Shown: piece after piece, positions 1 to 8,617 of the stretch
Layout: every line of letters begins with the position of its first letter
How positions within the stretch are numbered: position 1 is the stretch's first letter
Source of the DNA: Streptosporangium sp. NBC_01495
GTDB taxonomy: Bacteria; Actinomycetota; Actinomycetes; Streptosporangiales; Streptosporangiaceae
Assembly: GCF_036250735.1 (NCBI RefSeq)
Contig: NZ_CP109430.1
Coordinates: 6,944,001 to 7,008,000, forward strand
DNA length: 64,000 nt
Direction of reading: 5' to 3'
Position numbers and translations under genes: made by a program
The notes under the pieces: generated by a model
Told to the model about the DNA's origin: nothing
Seen by the model: only the letters and a program-made list of their open reading frames with translations
Database searches by the model: none

Positions 1-1386
1 GACGAGCCGTCACAGGGGTCGAGCTACGTCATCCCCCACTCCATCGACGCCTACATCCATCAGATGATCGGGTACAGCGGGGTGGCCGCGGACAAGCGCT
101 ACGGACGCGTGCTGGGCGGGATCGCCCAGGACGGCAAGGTGGTGAAACGGCCGTTCGTGCTCAACTCGAACTACAGCCAGCCGCTGGTGCGCCGGTTGTA
201 CAACGTGATCCCCGTAGACAAGCAGCGGACCAGCCCGTGGCGGGAGGTCTTCACCGGCGCCACCTCGCTGATCTGCCAGAACGCCGCGATCATCGAGACC
301 TACGGCTTCGTCCCTCTGGGCCCGGACAGCTGCGGTGGCGGTGACCAGGAACTTGTCGACCCCGCATCGCCCAGCTACCAGATCCGCAACATCAAGAGCG
401 GCAAATGCGTGGCGATCGACGGTGCCAGCACCGCCGACGCCGCCCGTGCCGTGCAGCAGACCTGTGGCAGCGGTCCCGAACAGCGGTGGACCTGGCACGG
501 GACCACAGTGCGGCAGCTCAAGAACACCCGCAGCGGCAAGTGCCTGGCGATCCGCAACGGCAGCATCACCAATGGTGCGCAGGCCATCCAGATGACCTGC
601 GGGTCCGGCACCGAGCAGCAGTGGATCCTGCAGGCCGACCCGGCGGGCTCGGAGAGCCACCTCATGAACACCAAGAGCTCCCTGCTCCTGTCCGTTTCCG
701 GCGGCGGCAGCACCGCCAACGGCGCCCAGCTGGTCCAGTGGACGGCCGACAACAGCCCTGAAAAAGACTGGACCCTGCAGACCGCCACCACCGTCTCACC
801 GGGAGTGGACACGCTGATGGACACCACGACCTTGACGGCCACCACATCCTCGGCCACCGTGACAGGCGCCACGGCGATCCCGGCCCCGGTGGGGAAGGCG
901 GCGATCGCGGCGGCGGCGGTGAACCAGTGGGTCACGGTGATCTATCCGAAGCGGTTGGTCGACATCCGCAACGGCAGATGCAGATTCCAGGGGTACTGGA
1001 GCCAGAAAGGCGCCAGGCCCGGCAGCGAGCCCATCGGTGGCTCCTTCTTTGAGACCCGCGGATATCTTGTCGGCCCCAAGTGCGCGGTGTCGATGCACTT
1101 GCAGGTCATCAACTACAAGAGGAAGAACGTGGGGATATTCGTCGCTGATCATTACGTTGACGCCGGCAAGCCCTCAAGCCCCGGTAAGAACGAGCGCTGG
1201 ATGTTCTGGGGACCCCTCGGCGGCGGGTCCTACCAGCTGAAAATCGGTAACGTACCTTATCTCCTCAGTTACACCCTGAAGGACCTGACCACCGGTGGTG
1301 TCGCCTCGGTCGGGCAGATCTGGGGACCGAAGGCGAACTGGTGTGACGGCTGGCCCGGACCGGGCGCCTGCCCCACCACAACCTGA
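1..1386 (+). CDS. secreted substrate-binding-like protein with ricin-type lectin domain (5' end outside window)
   Basis: The reading frame is open from base 1, so the N-terminus and any signal peptide lie outside the window; 461 residues are visible. Visible residues 1-110 resemble the C-terminal lobe of PstS-like phosphate-binding proteins as found in actinobacteria (an IPHSIDAYI segment, then a YNVIPVDK segment and a late ICQNAAIIETYGF stretch). Residues about 124-260 form a ricin B-type lectin domain: three repeats with paired cysteines, each ending in a QxW or related motif (EQRWTW, EQQWIL, EKDWTL). The last 150 residues, with several cysteines, are not recognised. The likely role is carbohydrate binding outside the cell; the ligand is unknown. 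The lectin call is firm, the binding-protein call moderate. No partner gene is visible. Confidence 0.75.
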   Translation, partial: DEPSQGSSYVIPHSIDAYIHQMIGYSGVAADKRYGRVLGGIAQDGKVVKRPFVLNSNYSQPLVRRLYNVIPVDKQRTSPWREVFTGATSLICQNAAIIETYGFVPLGPDSCGGGDQELVDPASPSYQIRNIKSGKCVAIDGASTADAARAVQQTCGSGPEQRWTWHGTTVRQLKNTRSGKCLAIRNGSITNGAQAIQMTCGSGTEQQWILQADPAGSESHLMNTKSSLLLSVSGGGSTANGAQLVQWTADNSPEKDWTLQTATTVSPGVDTLMDTTTLTATTSSATVTGATAIPAPVGKAAIAAAAVNQWVTVIYPKRLVDIRNGRCRFQGYWSQKGARPGSEPIGGSFFETRGYLVGPKCAVSMHLQVINYKRKNVGIFVADHYVDAGKPSSPGKNERWMFWGPLGGGSYQLKIGNVPYLLSYTLKDLTTGGVASVGQIWGPKANWCDGWPGPGACPTTT

Positions 1387-1427
1387 CCGCCGGGCCTCGA
1401 TGGACGACCTGGTCACCGCCGGCGGGG

Positions 1428-1790
1428 ATGCCCCGCCGGCGGACGGCCGCGCGGCTCTCCCTCGGGCACCTCGGGCCACACCGTGTCGGCCCGCACGGCT
1501 CCGCCGAACCCGCCTTCTTCGCCTGCCCGGACAACACCGCCCACATGGCCCTCGAACGTCCCGGCCCCGACCTCGCCCTGCCTGGCCTGCACATCGCCGA
1601 GGTGGTCGCCGACCAGGCCGCCCGTGACGGCCGCACCCGCGTCGCCGTGCTCGGCACCGGATACACGATGAACGGCCCGATCTACCCTCGCGCGCTCGCG
1701 GCCCGCGGGATCGCGGCGGAAGTGCCGGACCTGGACGACCGGGAGGTGGTCAACCGGATCATCTTCGAGGAGCTCGTCAACGGGTCATGA
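1428..1790 (+). pseudogene. aspartate/glutamate racemase fragment
   Basis: From about residue 30 the frame matches the middle of Asp/Glu racemases: a CPDNTAHMA segment in place of the family's first catalytic-cysteine region, then LPGLHIAEVVADQAARDG, RVAVLGTGYTM and a NRIIFEEL segment. The usual C-terminal half, with the second catalytic cysteine in a GCTE-type motif, is missing because the frame stops right after EELVNGS. The N-terminal third is also absent; the residues before the match look like untranslated filler. The piece lies among transposase debris, so it is read as a decayed fragment. An expressed short protein cannot be excluded but would lack catalytic residues. Confidence 0.6.
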
Positions 1791-1851
1791 GGTCGGGCGC
1801 GGCACCCGAACCACATCTAGTTAGTGCTCCACTTGCCGAGCGAACAGCTTC

Positions 1852-2280
1852 TCAAGCTGTGAAATTATGCCATTCATCTTCGCAGGCACGCTGCGTGCCC
1901 TTTACCTGGCAACCCCGTACCCTGACTGGCGCGCCTTCGGGAAGATCGCCAGTCGCCCAGGGCGAGCAGTACGGACTGGCGTGACCCCGGGTAGTGGCGA
2001 TGCGATCCACCGTACCGTTGCGGTTAACGTCAAGTTGAACCTCGACGCCCCAACCGTCAGCAGCTGGGTCGCACGCTCCGATAGCGTCACCCGGGGCGCT
2101 GCCCGACGGATCATCTGACCAGTAGGCGGTGCCTGGAGATGGACACCATTCATGCACCCCGCAGGTCCATATGCTCCATACCAGCCCGGAGGCCTGCGCC
2201 GGGCTGGCCGAAGCGACTAATAACCCGAGGGCGGCCAGAACTCCGGTGAGAGCTCTGGCAGATAAGATCATCTTTCGCAT
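1852..2280 (-). CDS. small secreted cysteine-rich protein
   Basis: A 142-residue protein starts at ATG 2280, with a second in-frame ATG at 2271. The N-terminus is a typical signal peptide: MRK, a hydrophobic run rich in A, L and V, then SASPAQA as a cleavage site near residue 30. The mature part is about 110 residues with six or more cysteines, several tryptophans and an acidic NRNGTVD segment, which suggests a small disulfide-bonded extracellular domain. The frame stays open upstream into a transposase fragment; that is read-through of IS debris and not part of the gene. No strong Shine-Dalgarno sequence is visible. Function not recognised. Confidence 0.6.
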   Translation of the reverse strand: MRKMILSARALTGVLAALGLLVASASPAQASGLVWSIWTCGVHEWCPSPGTAYWSDDPSGSAPGDAIGACDPAADGWGVEVQLDVNRNGTVDRIATTRGHASPYCSPWATGDLPEGAPVRVRGCQVKGTQRACEDEWHNFTA

Positions 2281-2290
2281 GGCCGAAATG

Positions 2291-2845
2291 TACCCCGATA
2301 TCACATAGACGGTCCACGCTGGCGGCCGCCCATTCCGGACCGCCTGGTGCGGGCCGTAGCCACCCAGGACCGCGTCGGCGACCCACCACACGGTGGTGCG
2401 ACCATCGCGAAACCGCCGCACGACCTTGGTCCAGGCGCCCGGCGCGTGTGGACCTCCCCAGACAAGCTCTCGGGCGGTGTCGATCGGCGTGTGCGCCGCA
2501 TCGGCCGGGGCCCAGGAGCCCTGGTGTGGCTTGAGCGCGAGCACGAACGGCAACCGGGCGGCCCACCGTTCAGCGCTGAAGGCCGCATTGTCGCCGTAGG
2601 CGCAATCGGCCACCAGCGCTCGAAACGGCATGGCGGCGACCTGTGCCCGACCCGCGAGCGCGGCCGCGAGCTGCGGCTTGGTGCGAAACGCCGGATCGTT
2701 GCGGCCGCGGGGCAGCCGAGTGGCGGGGTATAGGGCGCCGCGTGCAGCGGATAGTAGACCCGCTCGTCAGCCCAGAGCGTGGTCACCGCCACGATCCCGT
2801 TCTCGATCTTCCCGACCGAGCCCAGATACTGAGCGGTCATCATCA
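2291..2845 (-). mobile_element. IS701-like transposase fragment, frameshifted and truncated at both ends
   Basis: On the minus strand one frame encodes AQYLGSVGKIENGIVAV and then WADERVYYPLHAAPYTP; the next frame continues with RGRNDPAFRTKPQL and VADCAYGDN, LPFVLALKP and GGYGPHQ segments. Together these are the central part of an IS701-family DDE transposase, including a DCAYGD catalytic-aspartate motif. One missing base near 2730 shifts the frame. The N-terminal and C-terminal parts are gone, and no terminal inverted repeats were found, so it cannot be active. Confidence 0.75.
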
Positions 2846-2923
2846 CGACCACCCCCGAACAGCACCAATCGTCCCGATCTACCGGCTTACCGCGGCATCA
2901 GTCCCATGTCAACAAACCACCGA

Positions 2924-3340
2924 CTAGGCGCTGAGGGCCCGCGCGACCGTGAGGCTGTCCTCGTAGATGTGGTAGCGGGTGACGAGTCCGTCCTCGACGG
3001 TGAGGTGCAGCGCGAACGGTGAGGTGTACGCGACCCCGCCGTTCCGCACCGTCTGCGCGATCTCCCCGAACACGACGGCGTGCGCCCCGTCGACCAGGAT
3101 CCGCGTCACCGATGTGCCGTCCAGTTCGGGCACGTGATGGGCCTCCAGCGACCGGAAATGGTCCGCCACCTCGGCCCGGCCGGACCGGGGGCGAATCCAC
3201 GGCACCGCCGGATGCCCCTCAGCGGGCCAAGAGAGCTGCCAGTCGATCGGCTCGGCGAACAACTCCGCTGTACGGTCGTGATCGCCCTTGACGATCCGAC
3301 GCAGCAGCTCTTCCACGATGTCACGGGTTTCATCACTCAT
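2924..3340 (-). CDS. SnoaL-like / NTF2-like domain protein
   Basis: The protein has 138 residues. The opening helices (RDIVEELLRRIVKGDHDRTAELFAEPIDW) followed by alternating strands, the central RAEVADHFRSL segment and the final TRYHIYEDSLTVARAL are typical of small SnoaL/NTF2-like cone-shaped folds. Family members range from polyketide cyclases and isomerases to binding proteins, so the ligand cannot be named. The start is supported by an AGGAT sequence 7-8 bases upstream of ATG 3340. It stands alone: the upstream 234 bases separate it from the XRE/DUF2975 pair, and its downstream side is IS debris. Confidence 0.7.
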   Translation of the reverse strand: MSDETRDIVEELLRRIVKGDHDRTAELFAEPIDWQLSWPAEGHPAVPWIRPRSGRAEVADHFRSLEAHHVPELDGTSVTRILVDGAHAVVFGEIAQTVRNGGVAYTSPFALHLTVEDGLVTRYHIYEDSLTVARALSA

Positions 3341-3574
3341 GTCGCAATCCTCACAGTTTCGGATGCCACCCGTCGATTACCGCCGAGGTATGGCAGGCCC
3401 GCAGAGATCAGGACAAGGTGGATCGCCTCATTGTCGCCAGGTCACACCCGCCTGCTCCTCGGGGCTGATCGTCACACGCTCCTCCCTCTCACTCGTCCGA
3501 GACGGTCGACCGCGCCTCGGACAACCATCCGGGGTGGGAGCGGCGCTTCGCGGGGGACCGTACAACGCGACCGC

Positions 3575-3814
3575 TTATCGTTCTTCCCCGGGGTGATAGC
3601 CGAGCAGGTCACCTGGCTGACAGCCGAGGACTTCGCAGATCTTGGTCAGCGTGGTGAACCGGACGGCCTTGGCCCGGCCGTTCTTCAGGATGGACAGGTT
3701 GACGACGGTCACCCCGACCCTGCCGGCCAGTTCGGTGAGCGTCATGCCACGTTCTTCCAGGAGCCGGTCGAGGTGGACGGTGATGGCGTGGGTATCCGTC
3801 TCCGCGGGCGACAT
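3575..3814 (-). CDS. XRE-family helix-turn-helix regulator (79 aa)
   Basis: Almost the whole protein is a Cro/CI-type DNA-binding domain. LDRLLEERGMTLTELAGRVG forms the first helices, VVNLSILKNGRAKAV the recognition region, and FTTLTKICEVLGCQPGDLLGY the C-terminal helices. Its start codon overlaps the stop of the upstream DUF2975 gene by one base (TGATG), so the two are translationally coupled. Pairs of a DUF2975 membrane protein and a small XRE protein are widespread in bacteria; the small protein is presumed to autoregulate the pair. An A/T-rich inverted repeat upstream of the operon (4466-4496) is the obvious operator candidate. Confidence 0.85.
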   Translation of the reverse strand: MSPAETDTHAITVHLDRLLEERGMTLTELAGRVGVTVVNLSILKNGRAKAVRFTTLTKICEVLGCQPGDLLGYHPGEER

Positions 3815-4431
3815 CAGATGACTCCTTCAAGATCGTCGCGCATCCGCACCCCGTCACGCAGGATGCCCGCCACTGCCAGCGCCCCAAGTCCGACGAGCGG
3901 CACGACCAGCGGGATCTCCCCTATCTGGTAGCGGGCCTCGCCCACGGCCATCGTGTCCAGCAGCCTCATCATCGCGAAGTTCTCGATCTGGGGAGCCAGG
4001 AGACCACCGCCGAGCAGCCACCAGCCCAGGAAACGCACCTGACGCGTGACCTGGGAGATGTAGACGCCGCCGCGGGCGCGCCACAACAGCCGCCACAGCA
4101 GGAAGAACGCGCCGGCGGCCACCACGAAGCCCGGGAAGGTGGTCAGAGCGTGCCAGAGGTACTGGCCGGCGTCGGGGGAACCGTCGATGAACTCGAGGCC
4201 GTTCGCCGAGGCCATGACGCCTGGCCGGGCCATCTGCGTGAACGCCGGGTGATCGAGAGGAATGCCGTAGCCATTGGGCGACTGGGCCGCTATGACGCGG
4301 TAGGTCAGGCCGAAGAAACCGGCCCGGGAGTAGAGCACCATGCCGGTGACCACCCCGGTCACCAGGACGAGGACCGCGAAGACCGCGGGCCGGCGCGCCA
4401 CTCGTCCGATCGTGCTGTGCCGTGTTGCCAT
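3814..4431 (-). CDS. DUF2975 membrane protein
   Basis: This is a 205-residue integral membrane protein with four predicted transmembrane segments: about residues 15-35, 95-115 (FVVAAGAFFLLWRLLW), 135-155 (FLGWWLLGGGLL) and 170-190. The RGGVYISQVTRQVRFLGWW stretch after the second segment is the characteristic DUF2975 motif. Function is unknown; the family nearly always sits next to a small XRE regulator, as here, which suggests a membrane-regulator pair responding to an envelope or growth signal. It is the first gene of a two-gene operon, and translation runs into the regulator through a TGATG junction. Confidence 0.75.
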   Translation of the reverse strand: MATRHSTIGRVARRPAVFAVLVLVTGVVTGMVLYSRAGFFGLTYRVIAAQSPNGYGIPLDHPAFTQMARPGVMASANGLEFIDGSPDAGQYLWHALTTFPGFVVAAGAFFLLWRLLWRARGGVYISQVTRQVRFLGWWLLGGGLLAPQIENFAMMRLLDTMAVGEARYQIGEIPLVVPLVGLGALAVAGILRDGVRMRDDLEGVI

Positions 4432-4465
4432 TATGCCGCCTCCAAGGCGTATCGTTTTTCGATGG

Positions 4466-4496
4466 TATCGATAAACATAGCTATTGATAATCGATA
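4466..4496. promoter_or_regulatory. inverted repeat, candidate operator of the DUF2975/XRE operon
   Basis: TATCGAT at 4466-4472 and ATCGATA at 4490-4496 form 7-bp arms around an ATAGCTAT core. The block is markedly A/T-rich in a GC-rich setting and lies 35-65 bases upstream of the DUF2975 start. The position suits a promoter-overlapping operator for the encoded XRE protein. The rest of 4432-4843 shows no gene on either strand. Confidence 0.45.
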
Positions 4497-4843
4497 TGGC
4501 AAGCGAGCCTCAGCCGACGGGGCACCTACTGTGCTCCGCGCCCACGGGTCCCTTTGGTGGTGGCGATCACGCCCGGTAACCGGCGAGGTGGTCACACCCG
4601 CGGATCCGTCGCCGAGGCGGGTGCGGGTCGCCCGGCGCCGTTCATCGAACTCGCGCACGTTCGTTGTCGGCGGGCGAGCACGTCGTCGGGGACCGCGCCG
4701 ATCACCGCCCGCACAAGTCCGACAAAACAGTTGTGATCAAGCCCTCCCCCTCCGCCACCGGGGTAACTATGATCATGGTTTCGGCGAAGGCGGTACGCCG
4801 CCCCGCCGGAAACGGTCAACCCCCCCACCCGAAGGGATGGCTC

Positions 4844-5107
4844 ATGTCCACCAAACTCACCAGACTGGTCGCGACATCGTTCGCGGCGATCGCCCTGGCA
4901 ACTGCGGGATCCGCACTGGCGACGCCCGCCAACGCCGGCACGTCGAGCACCTCGTTCGCCGCCGCGTCCACATGGATCAAGTACGGCGACTACTCGTCAG
5001 ATGCGAAGTGCAAGGCGAAGGGCAAGCAACTGCGAGCGAATGGGACATACCTGTCGTACTACTGCGAGTACACGGGCTTTTTCACGCTGATGGTCCTGAC
5101 CAGGTAA
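4844..5107 (+). CDS. small secreted protein (87 aa)
   Basis: ATG 4844 follows a GAAGGGA ribosome-binding site at 4831-4837. Residues 1-31 form a clear signal peptide ending near TPANAG. The mature peptide is about 56 residues with two cysteines (DAKCKAKGKQL and YYCEYTG), probably one disulfide, and a basic middle. The pattern WIKYGDYSS...AKCKAKG...YYCEY recurs in small exported actinobacterial proteins of unknown function, which may be bioactive or structural. It is monocistronic and ends in a strong hairpin terminator. Confidence 0.7.
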   Translation: MSTKLTRLVATSFAAIALATAGSALATPANAGTSSTSFAAASTWIKYGDYSSDAKCKAKGKQLRANGTYLSYYCEYTGFFTLMVLTR

Positions 5108-5119
5108 CCGGCTGAACAC

Positions 5120-5152
5120 ACGCAGCCCGGAACGGCGATCTCCGGGCTGCGT
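5120..5152 (+). terminator. hairpin terminator after the small secreted protein
   Basis: A perfect 12-bp stem (5120-5131 with 5141-5152) and a 9-base loop begin 12 bases after the stop codon. There is no clear T-tract, as is common in GC-rich actinobacteria. Confidence 0.75.
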
Positions 5153-5189
5153 CCTGCGGGGGGAAGCTCAAAGCTTGTAGTTTCTCGCC

Positions 5190-6227
5190 ATGGAGATCAG
5201 GGCGGCGCTGGTCGGTCAGGCACGAATCCGGGAGGCGGCCCGTTGGATGGGGAGACCGTCGGCGGTCGAGGTCCGGCGGGAACGGTCACCGAGACTGCTG
5301 CGTCGAGAAGACACGCTCCTGAAGCTGTATGACCTGAACAGGTTCTTCGGCGCGGAAGCCTCATTGATCAATACGTTCACGGTGCCGTGGCCGGATGAAC
5401 ACGCATGGGAAGCGGCGGTCAGCCCCGACGGCGACGTCGGCGTGTTCTGCAAGGACGACGCCGTCTGTGCGGTCACATCATCCGGTGTCGTGCTGTGGGA
5501 ACACCGTGGCCACGGCCGGGACCACCCGAAGGAGAACCGGTCCTCATGCCGGGTCACCGACGACGGACGGTACGTGTGGGCGATGCTGGTCGGTGAGGTC
5601 GGCGGTGGCTCCTACCTCGGCGATGAGTGGCTCGTGCTGGAGGCCGACAGCGGACGTGTGGTGTCGCGGGAGACCCTGGACTGCGCCGCTGTCGGTGGTG
5701 AACATCTGTCACATCCCGATGGTCAGCACATGGGTCTGGGCGTCGGGGAAGGCCAAGACGGCGCGCACATGTACTGGGGCCGGTTGGAAGACGGCGTCCT
5801 ACGCGTGTGGACGCACGATGACGACGACCGCATCCTGACCGATGTCCATCCGAACGGACTGTCCTTCATCACCTTCACCCTGCCGGATGAGATCGCCTGG
5901 CACTCCTTCCCCGGTGGAGCCCTCATTCGCAGTCTCACCGCCATGGACGCATGGGGTCCGGCCTCCGGCGATGACGAACCCTACTGGGATGTAGGGGGCG
6001 GCTACATCGACGCCGACACCGTGCTCGCCACGGCGACGGCCTACGCCAAGACTCCACAGGATGCCCGGCACATCTTGATCGATTCCTCCACGGGGACCAC
6101 CCGCGGCGAAGTGCGCTACCCCCTGCCCGTGACCGGCTACGCACGTCCGCTCGCAGACGGCACCTGGCTCACCGCCGAAAACGACACCGTCTTCCGCTGG
6201 AGAGTTTCCCGAGCACGAGACAGCTGA
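5190..6227 (+). CDS. hypothetical protein, WD40/beta-propeller-like
   Basis: The predicted protein has 345 residues. From about residue 65 it shows repeated strand-rich units resembling propeller blades (AAVSPDGDVGVFCKDD, CRVTDDGRYVWAML, GDEWLVLEADSGRVV, TDVHPNGLSFITF, HILIDSSTGTTRGEV). SPDG/TDDGRYV and D-S-G turns are typical of WD40- or PQQ-like repeats. No signal peptide or membrane segment is visible, so it is probably cytoplasmic. The N-terminal 55 residues are basic and poorly conserved in character; a later start at ATG 5247, with GGAGG upstream, is possible. Function unknown; it has no operon partner. Confidence 0.6.
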   Translation: MEIRAALVGQARIREAARWMGRPSAVEVRRERSPRLLRREDTLLKLYDLNRFFGAEASLINTFTVPWPDEHAWEAAVSPDGDVGVFCKDDAVCAVTSSGVVLWEHRGHGRDHPKENRSSCRVTDDGRYVWAMLVGEVGGGSYLGDEWLVLEADSGRVVSRETLDCAAVGGEHLSHPDGQHMGLGVGEGQDGAHMYWGRLEDGVLRVWTHDDDDRILTDVHPNGLSFITFTLPDEIAWHSFPGGALIRSLTAMDAWGPASGDDEPYWDVGGGYIDADTVLATATAYAKTPQDARHILIDSSTGTTRGEVRYPLPVTGYARPLADGTWLTAENDTVFRWRVSRARDS

Positions 6228-6421
6228 GCGTCTCGATCCGCTCCCACAGCTCGTCCAAGACGACCCAGGGCAAGCCCGTTCCTCCAGTGTCCTGCGCCAT
6301 AAATTCGTCCGCTAAGCCTGGAGCGGTTGTATGGCGCGGACTGGACGACCGAAAGGAGTAATCACTGTGAGCACGGGCGTACCCTGCCGACGCTGCGAAC
6401 GTCGGCCTGCCTGATCACCAT

Positions 6422-7564
6422 CTATCGATCGCTTGGAGAGGTACGCCGACTGAGGCTGATCCGCAGACGGGTCTTGGCATTGCTCTGGATGGATGCCGAT
6501 CCCTCCGAACCGGACGCGGACCCCGCGCTCGCACAGCCCCTGTCGCCGATCCCGCAGTAGCCGGAGTACAGGAAGCCTCGCTTGAACGGCTTGCCGAGGT
6601 CCAGTTCGATGTCCACGTAGCTTGGGAGCTCGTTGAACGCCATGTTCGGGAGGATGAACTCCCTGCCGGTGTATCTCTGCAGGACTGTCTGCTTGACGGC
6701 GGGCTTGCAGACGAACGGGTTCGCGTAGGTGTTGTATCCGAGCCCGACGCCGGTGTTGAGGTATCCGACGTCCTGACACTGGTACAGCACTCCGCGCATC
6801 GCGGCCGCGTTCTTGGCTCCCCGGTATCTCGAGGCGAAGTTCTGGAAGCACGACTTCGACTCGCCGGTGCTGTAGGGGGAGGGGCCGGCGGCCGCGATCG
6901 CGCCGAGGAAGTCCCTGTTGCAGCCGATCTTCGGTGACAGGTCCTGCCCTCTGAGCAGCGCGGCACGCTTGCAGCCGGTCACCGTCTGGAAGACGCCGAC
7001 GACGTCTTCGTTCGGGCGGAGCCGGGAGTACGCGAGGACGAGGTCGACCTGAGCCGCGAGCGGGTACGCCCCGGTGTTGCCGGACTCCTGGTCGAGGAGG
7101 CGAAACCACTCCTCGAAGCTCGGCACCTGCACCTGGATGTCCTGGGGCAGGGTGTAGACGGCGAGGTCCGTCGGGGTGTCGTAGCTTTCCAGGTCTGGAA
7201 ACCCGACGTACGACAGGATTCCGATGCCGACCTTCGGAGGATTGTCACCGTAGAGCCTGCGCAACACGAGGTAGCGCTCAAGATTGGTGTTGGATCCCCC
7301 CCAGGCGTACCAGAAGCCACTGGGGTAGAGCGTCGTACTTCCGCGCGGGTGTGTCGTGGTGAAAAGAAAGGGCGAGACGCATCGAATCTGTCGGTTGTTC
7401 CATGCGGTCAGGTACTCGGCCGGTGTGGAGACGCAGCCGGCCCTGGTCTGGGCCACCGTTCGCATCGATTCTGAGGGCGCCGCCCAGGTCATGGTGAGCG
7501 CGAGAACGCAGGCCGCGACGGCGAGAGACGACTTCCGGGCGGCCGACGGATGCTTGAGGTTCAT
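6422..7564 (-). CDS. secreted hypothetical protein (380 aa)
   Basis: AAGGAG precedes ATG 7564. The first ~33 residues are a signal peptide (basic start, AVAACVLALTMTWAAPSES). The mature protein is rich in aromatic residues and has scattered cysteines (about ten), for example GCVSTPAEYLTAWNNRQIRC and ESKSCFQNFASRY, which suggests a disulfide-stabilised extracellular protein. The C-terminus ends in a low-complexity Ser/Gly/Ala stretch followed by a basic tail. No enzyme motif is recognised. It is a single gene with free space on both sides. The tail could be a frameshift or later extension, since its composition differs from the rest. Confidence 0.6.
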   Translation of the reverse strand: MNLKHPSAARKSSLAVAACVLALTMTWAAPSESMRTVAQTRAGCVSTPAEYLTAWNNRQIRCVSPFLFTTTHPRGSTTLYPSGFWYAWGGSNTNLERYLVLRRLYGDNPPKVGIGILSYVGFPDLESYDTPTDLAVYTLPQDIQVQVPSFEEWFRLLDQESGNTGAYPLAAQVDLVLAYSRLRPNEDVVGVFQTVTGCKRAALLRGQDLSPKIGCNRDFLGAIAAAGPSPYSTGESKSCFQNFASRYRGAKNAAAMRGVLYQCQDVGYLNTGVGLGYNTYANPFVCKPAVKQTVLQRYTGREFILPNMAFNELPSYVDIELDLGKPFKRGFLYSGYCGIGDRGCASAGSASGSEGSASIQSNAKTRLRISLSRRTSPSDR

Positions 7565-7759
7565 GCGTGCTCCTTGAGGCTCGATCGGCCGGTTCCGGTC
7601 GGATTGGAACGGATCGAACTACCGTGACCAATGTCAAGGAAAGGAACGATGCCGAGCCGCCGACGTGGCCGTTGATTGCCTCACCCAGACCGAACTGAGG
7701 GCAGGACCGCAACTGGAGGAAGGTTCACGGCTCGTACTCCCGCACAGGGCACGGTCCCC

Positions 7760-7870
7760 TTCTGCCGAGGGTGGCCGTTGTCCCGTGTCGATCTCGGCTC
7801 GGCGGCCCCAGCCACGCAGGGCCTTACGGCCGATGCCGAGCTGGTCTGCCACCCGGCCTCCGCCGTCAGG
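7760..7870 (-). mobile_element. IS3-type transposase OrfA remnant
   Basis: The minus-strand translation reads RVADQLGIGRKALRGWGRR and then AEIDTGQRPP, the helix-turn-helix core of IS3-family OrfA proteins (VAxQLGIGxxxLRxWVRQAEID). Only about 35 codons survive and the flanking sequence does not match. It is a short relic. Confidence 0.55.
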
Positions 7871-7871
7871 A

Positions 7872-8270
7872 TCACAAAGTGTCGCTCATGTCATCCGAGA
7901 GCCGCACGATGTGCGGGATCCCGGCCGGGTTGCTGATCCAGTGGGCGGCCAAGCTTGAGGGCAGTGGTTCGAGCTCGTCCTGCGGATGCACGCCGTGCTC
8001 GGCGAGGTGGCGGGTGGCCAGCTCCACGTCGTCGGTGAAAAGCTCCAGCCACACCTCGGCCTGGGCGTAGTTGTCCACCCGGTCGAACCACAGTTTCACC
8101 GGCCCGAACTGGACGGACGCGCACTGCGCCACCGCGCCGTCCACCCCCTCGCCGCTCTCCTCGGCCACCTCCATGCCGAGCACGTCCCGATAGAAGGCGA
8201 CGGTGCGGTCGAACTGGGCCTTGGGCAGTTTCATGGCGACGTTGCGGCCGCCCTGGAACGTGGGTCTCAT
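7872..8270 (-). CDS. VOC (glyoxalase/bleomycin-resistance) family protein
   Basis: This 132-residue protein has the paired beta-alpha-beta-beta-beta modules of the vicinal-oxygen-chelate fold: FDRTVAFYRDVLGMEV, then VQFGPVKLWFDRVD, VWLELFTDDVELATRHLAEHGV and a C-terminal SNPAGIPHIVRL. Family members are glyoxalases, dioxygenases or drug-binding resistance proteins; the metal ligands are not clear enough to choose. It is the third gene of an operon with the SRPBCC and ArsR genes; its ATG overlaps the ArsR stop by four bases and AGGAGA lies upstream. The trio is a common actinobacterial stress or small-molecule module. Confidence 0.85.
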   Translation of the reverse strand: MRPTFQGGRNVAMKLPKAQFDRTVAFYRDVLGMEVAEESGEGVDGAVAQCASVQFGPVKLWFDRVDNYAQAEVWLELFTDDVELATRHLAEHGVHPQDELEPLPSSLAAHWISNPAGIPHIVRLSDDMSDTL

Positions 8271-8617
8271 GGCTGGGTCTCCTGATCGCGGTCGAGGTAG
8301 GCGCTGAGGGCGTGCAGGGTTCGGTCCCAGTCGCGGGCGAGCGCGGCCAGGAAGGATTGCGCGGTCGCCATCGGGGCCGATTCGAGGTGGTAGCGGACGC
8401 GGCGGCGTTCCGCCGGCACCGCCCGTACGAGACCGGCACCGGACAGCAGGGCGAGGTGCTTGGCGATCGCCTGGCGGGAGATGGGCAGGCGATCGGCGAG
8501 GTCGGTCGCGGTCGCCGGGCCCCGGGCGGCGAGCTCGGCCAGGATGGCCCGCCTGCTGGAGTCCGCCAGCGCGGCGAACACGGCCACCGCCACCTCCTCG
8601 GGGTCAGTGTCGGCCAT
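8267..8617 (-). CDS. ArsR-family winged-helix repressor
   Basis: This 116-residue regulator carries the core VFAALADSSRRAILAELAARG, then TDLADRLPISRQAIAKHLALLSGAGLV as the helix-turn-helix and VRYHLESAPM as the wing, all typical of ArsR proteins. The usual metal-binding cysteines (ELCVC-type) are absent, so it belongs to the non-metal branch that pairs with SRPBCC/AHSA1 proteins. It overlaps the SRPBCC gene by 14 bases upstream and the VOC gene by four bases downstream. It probably represses this operon through the palindromes just upstream of the SRPBCC start. Confidence 0.88.
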   Translation of the reverse strand: MADTDPEEVAVAVFAALADSSRRAILAELAARGPATATDLADRLPISRQAIAKHLALLSGAGLVRAVPAERRRVRYHLESAPMATAQSFLAALARDWDRTLHALSAYLDRDQETQP

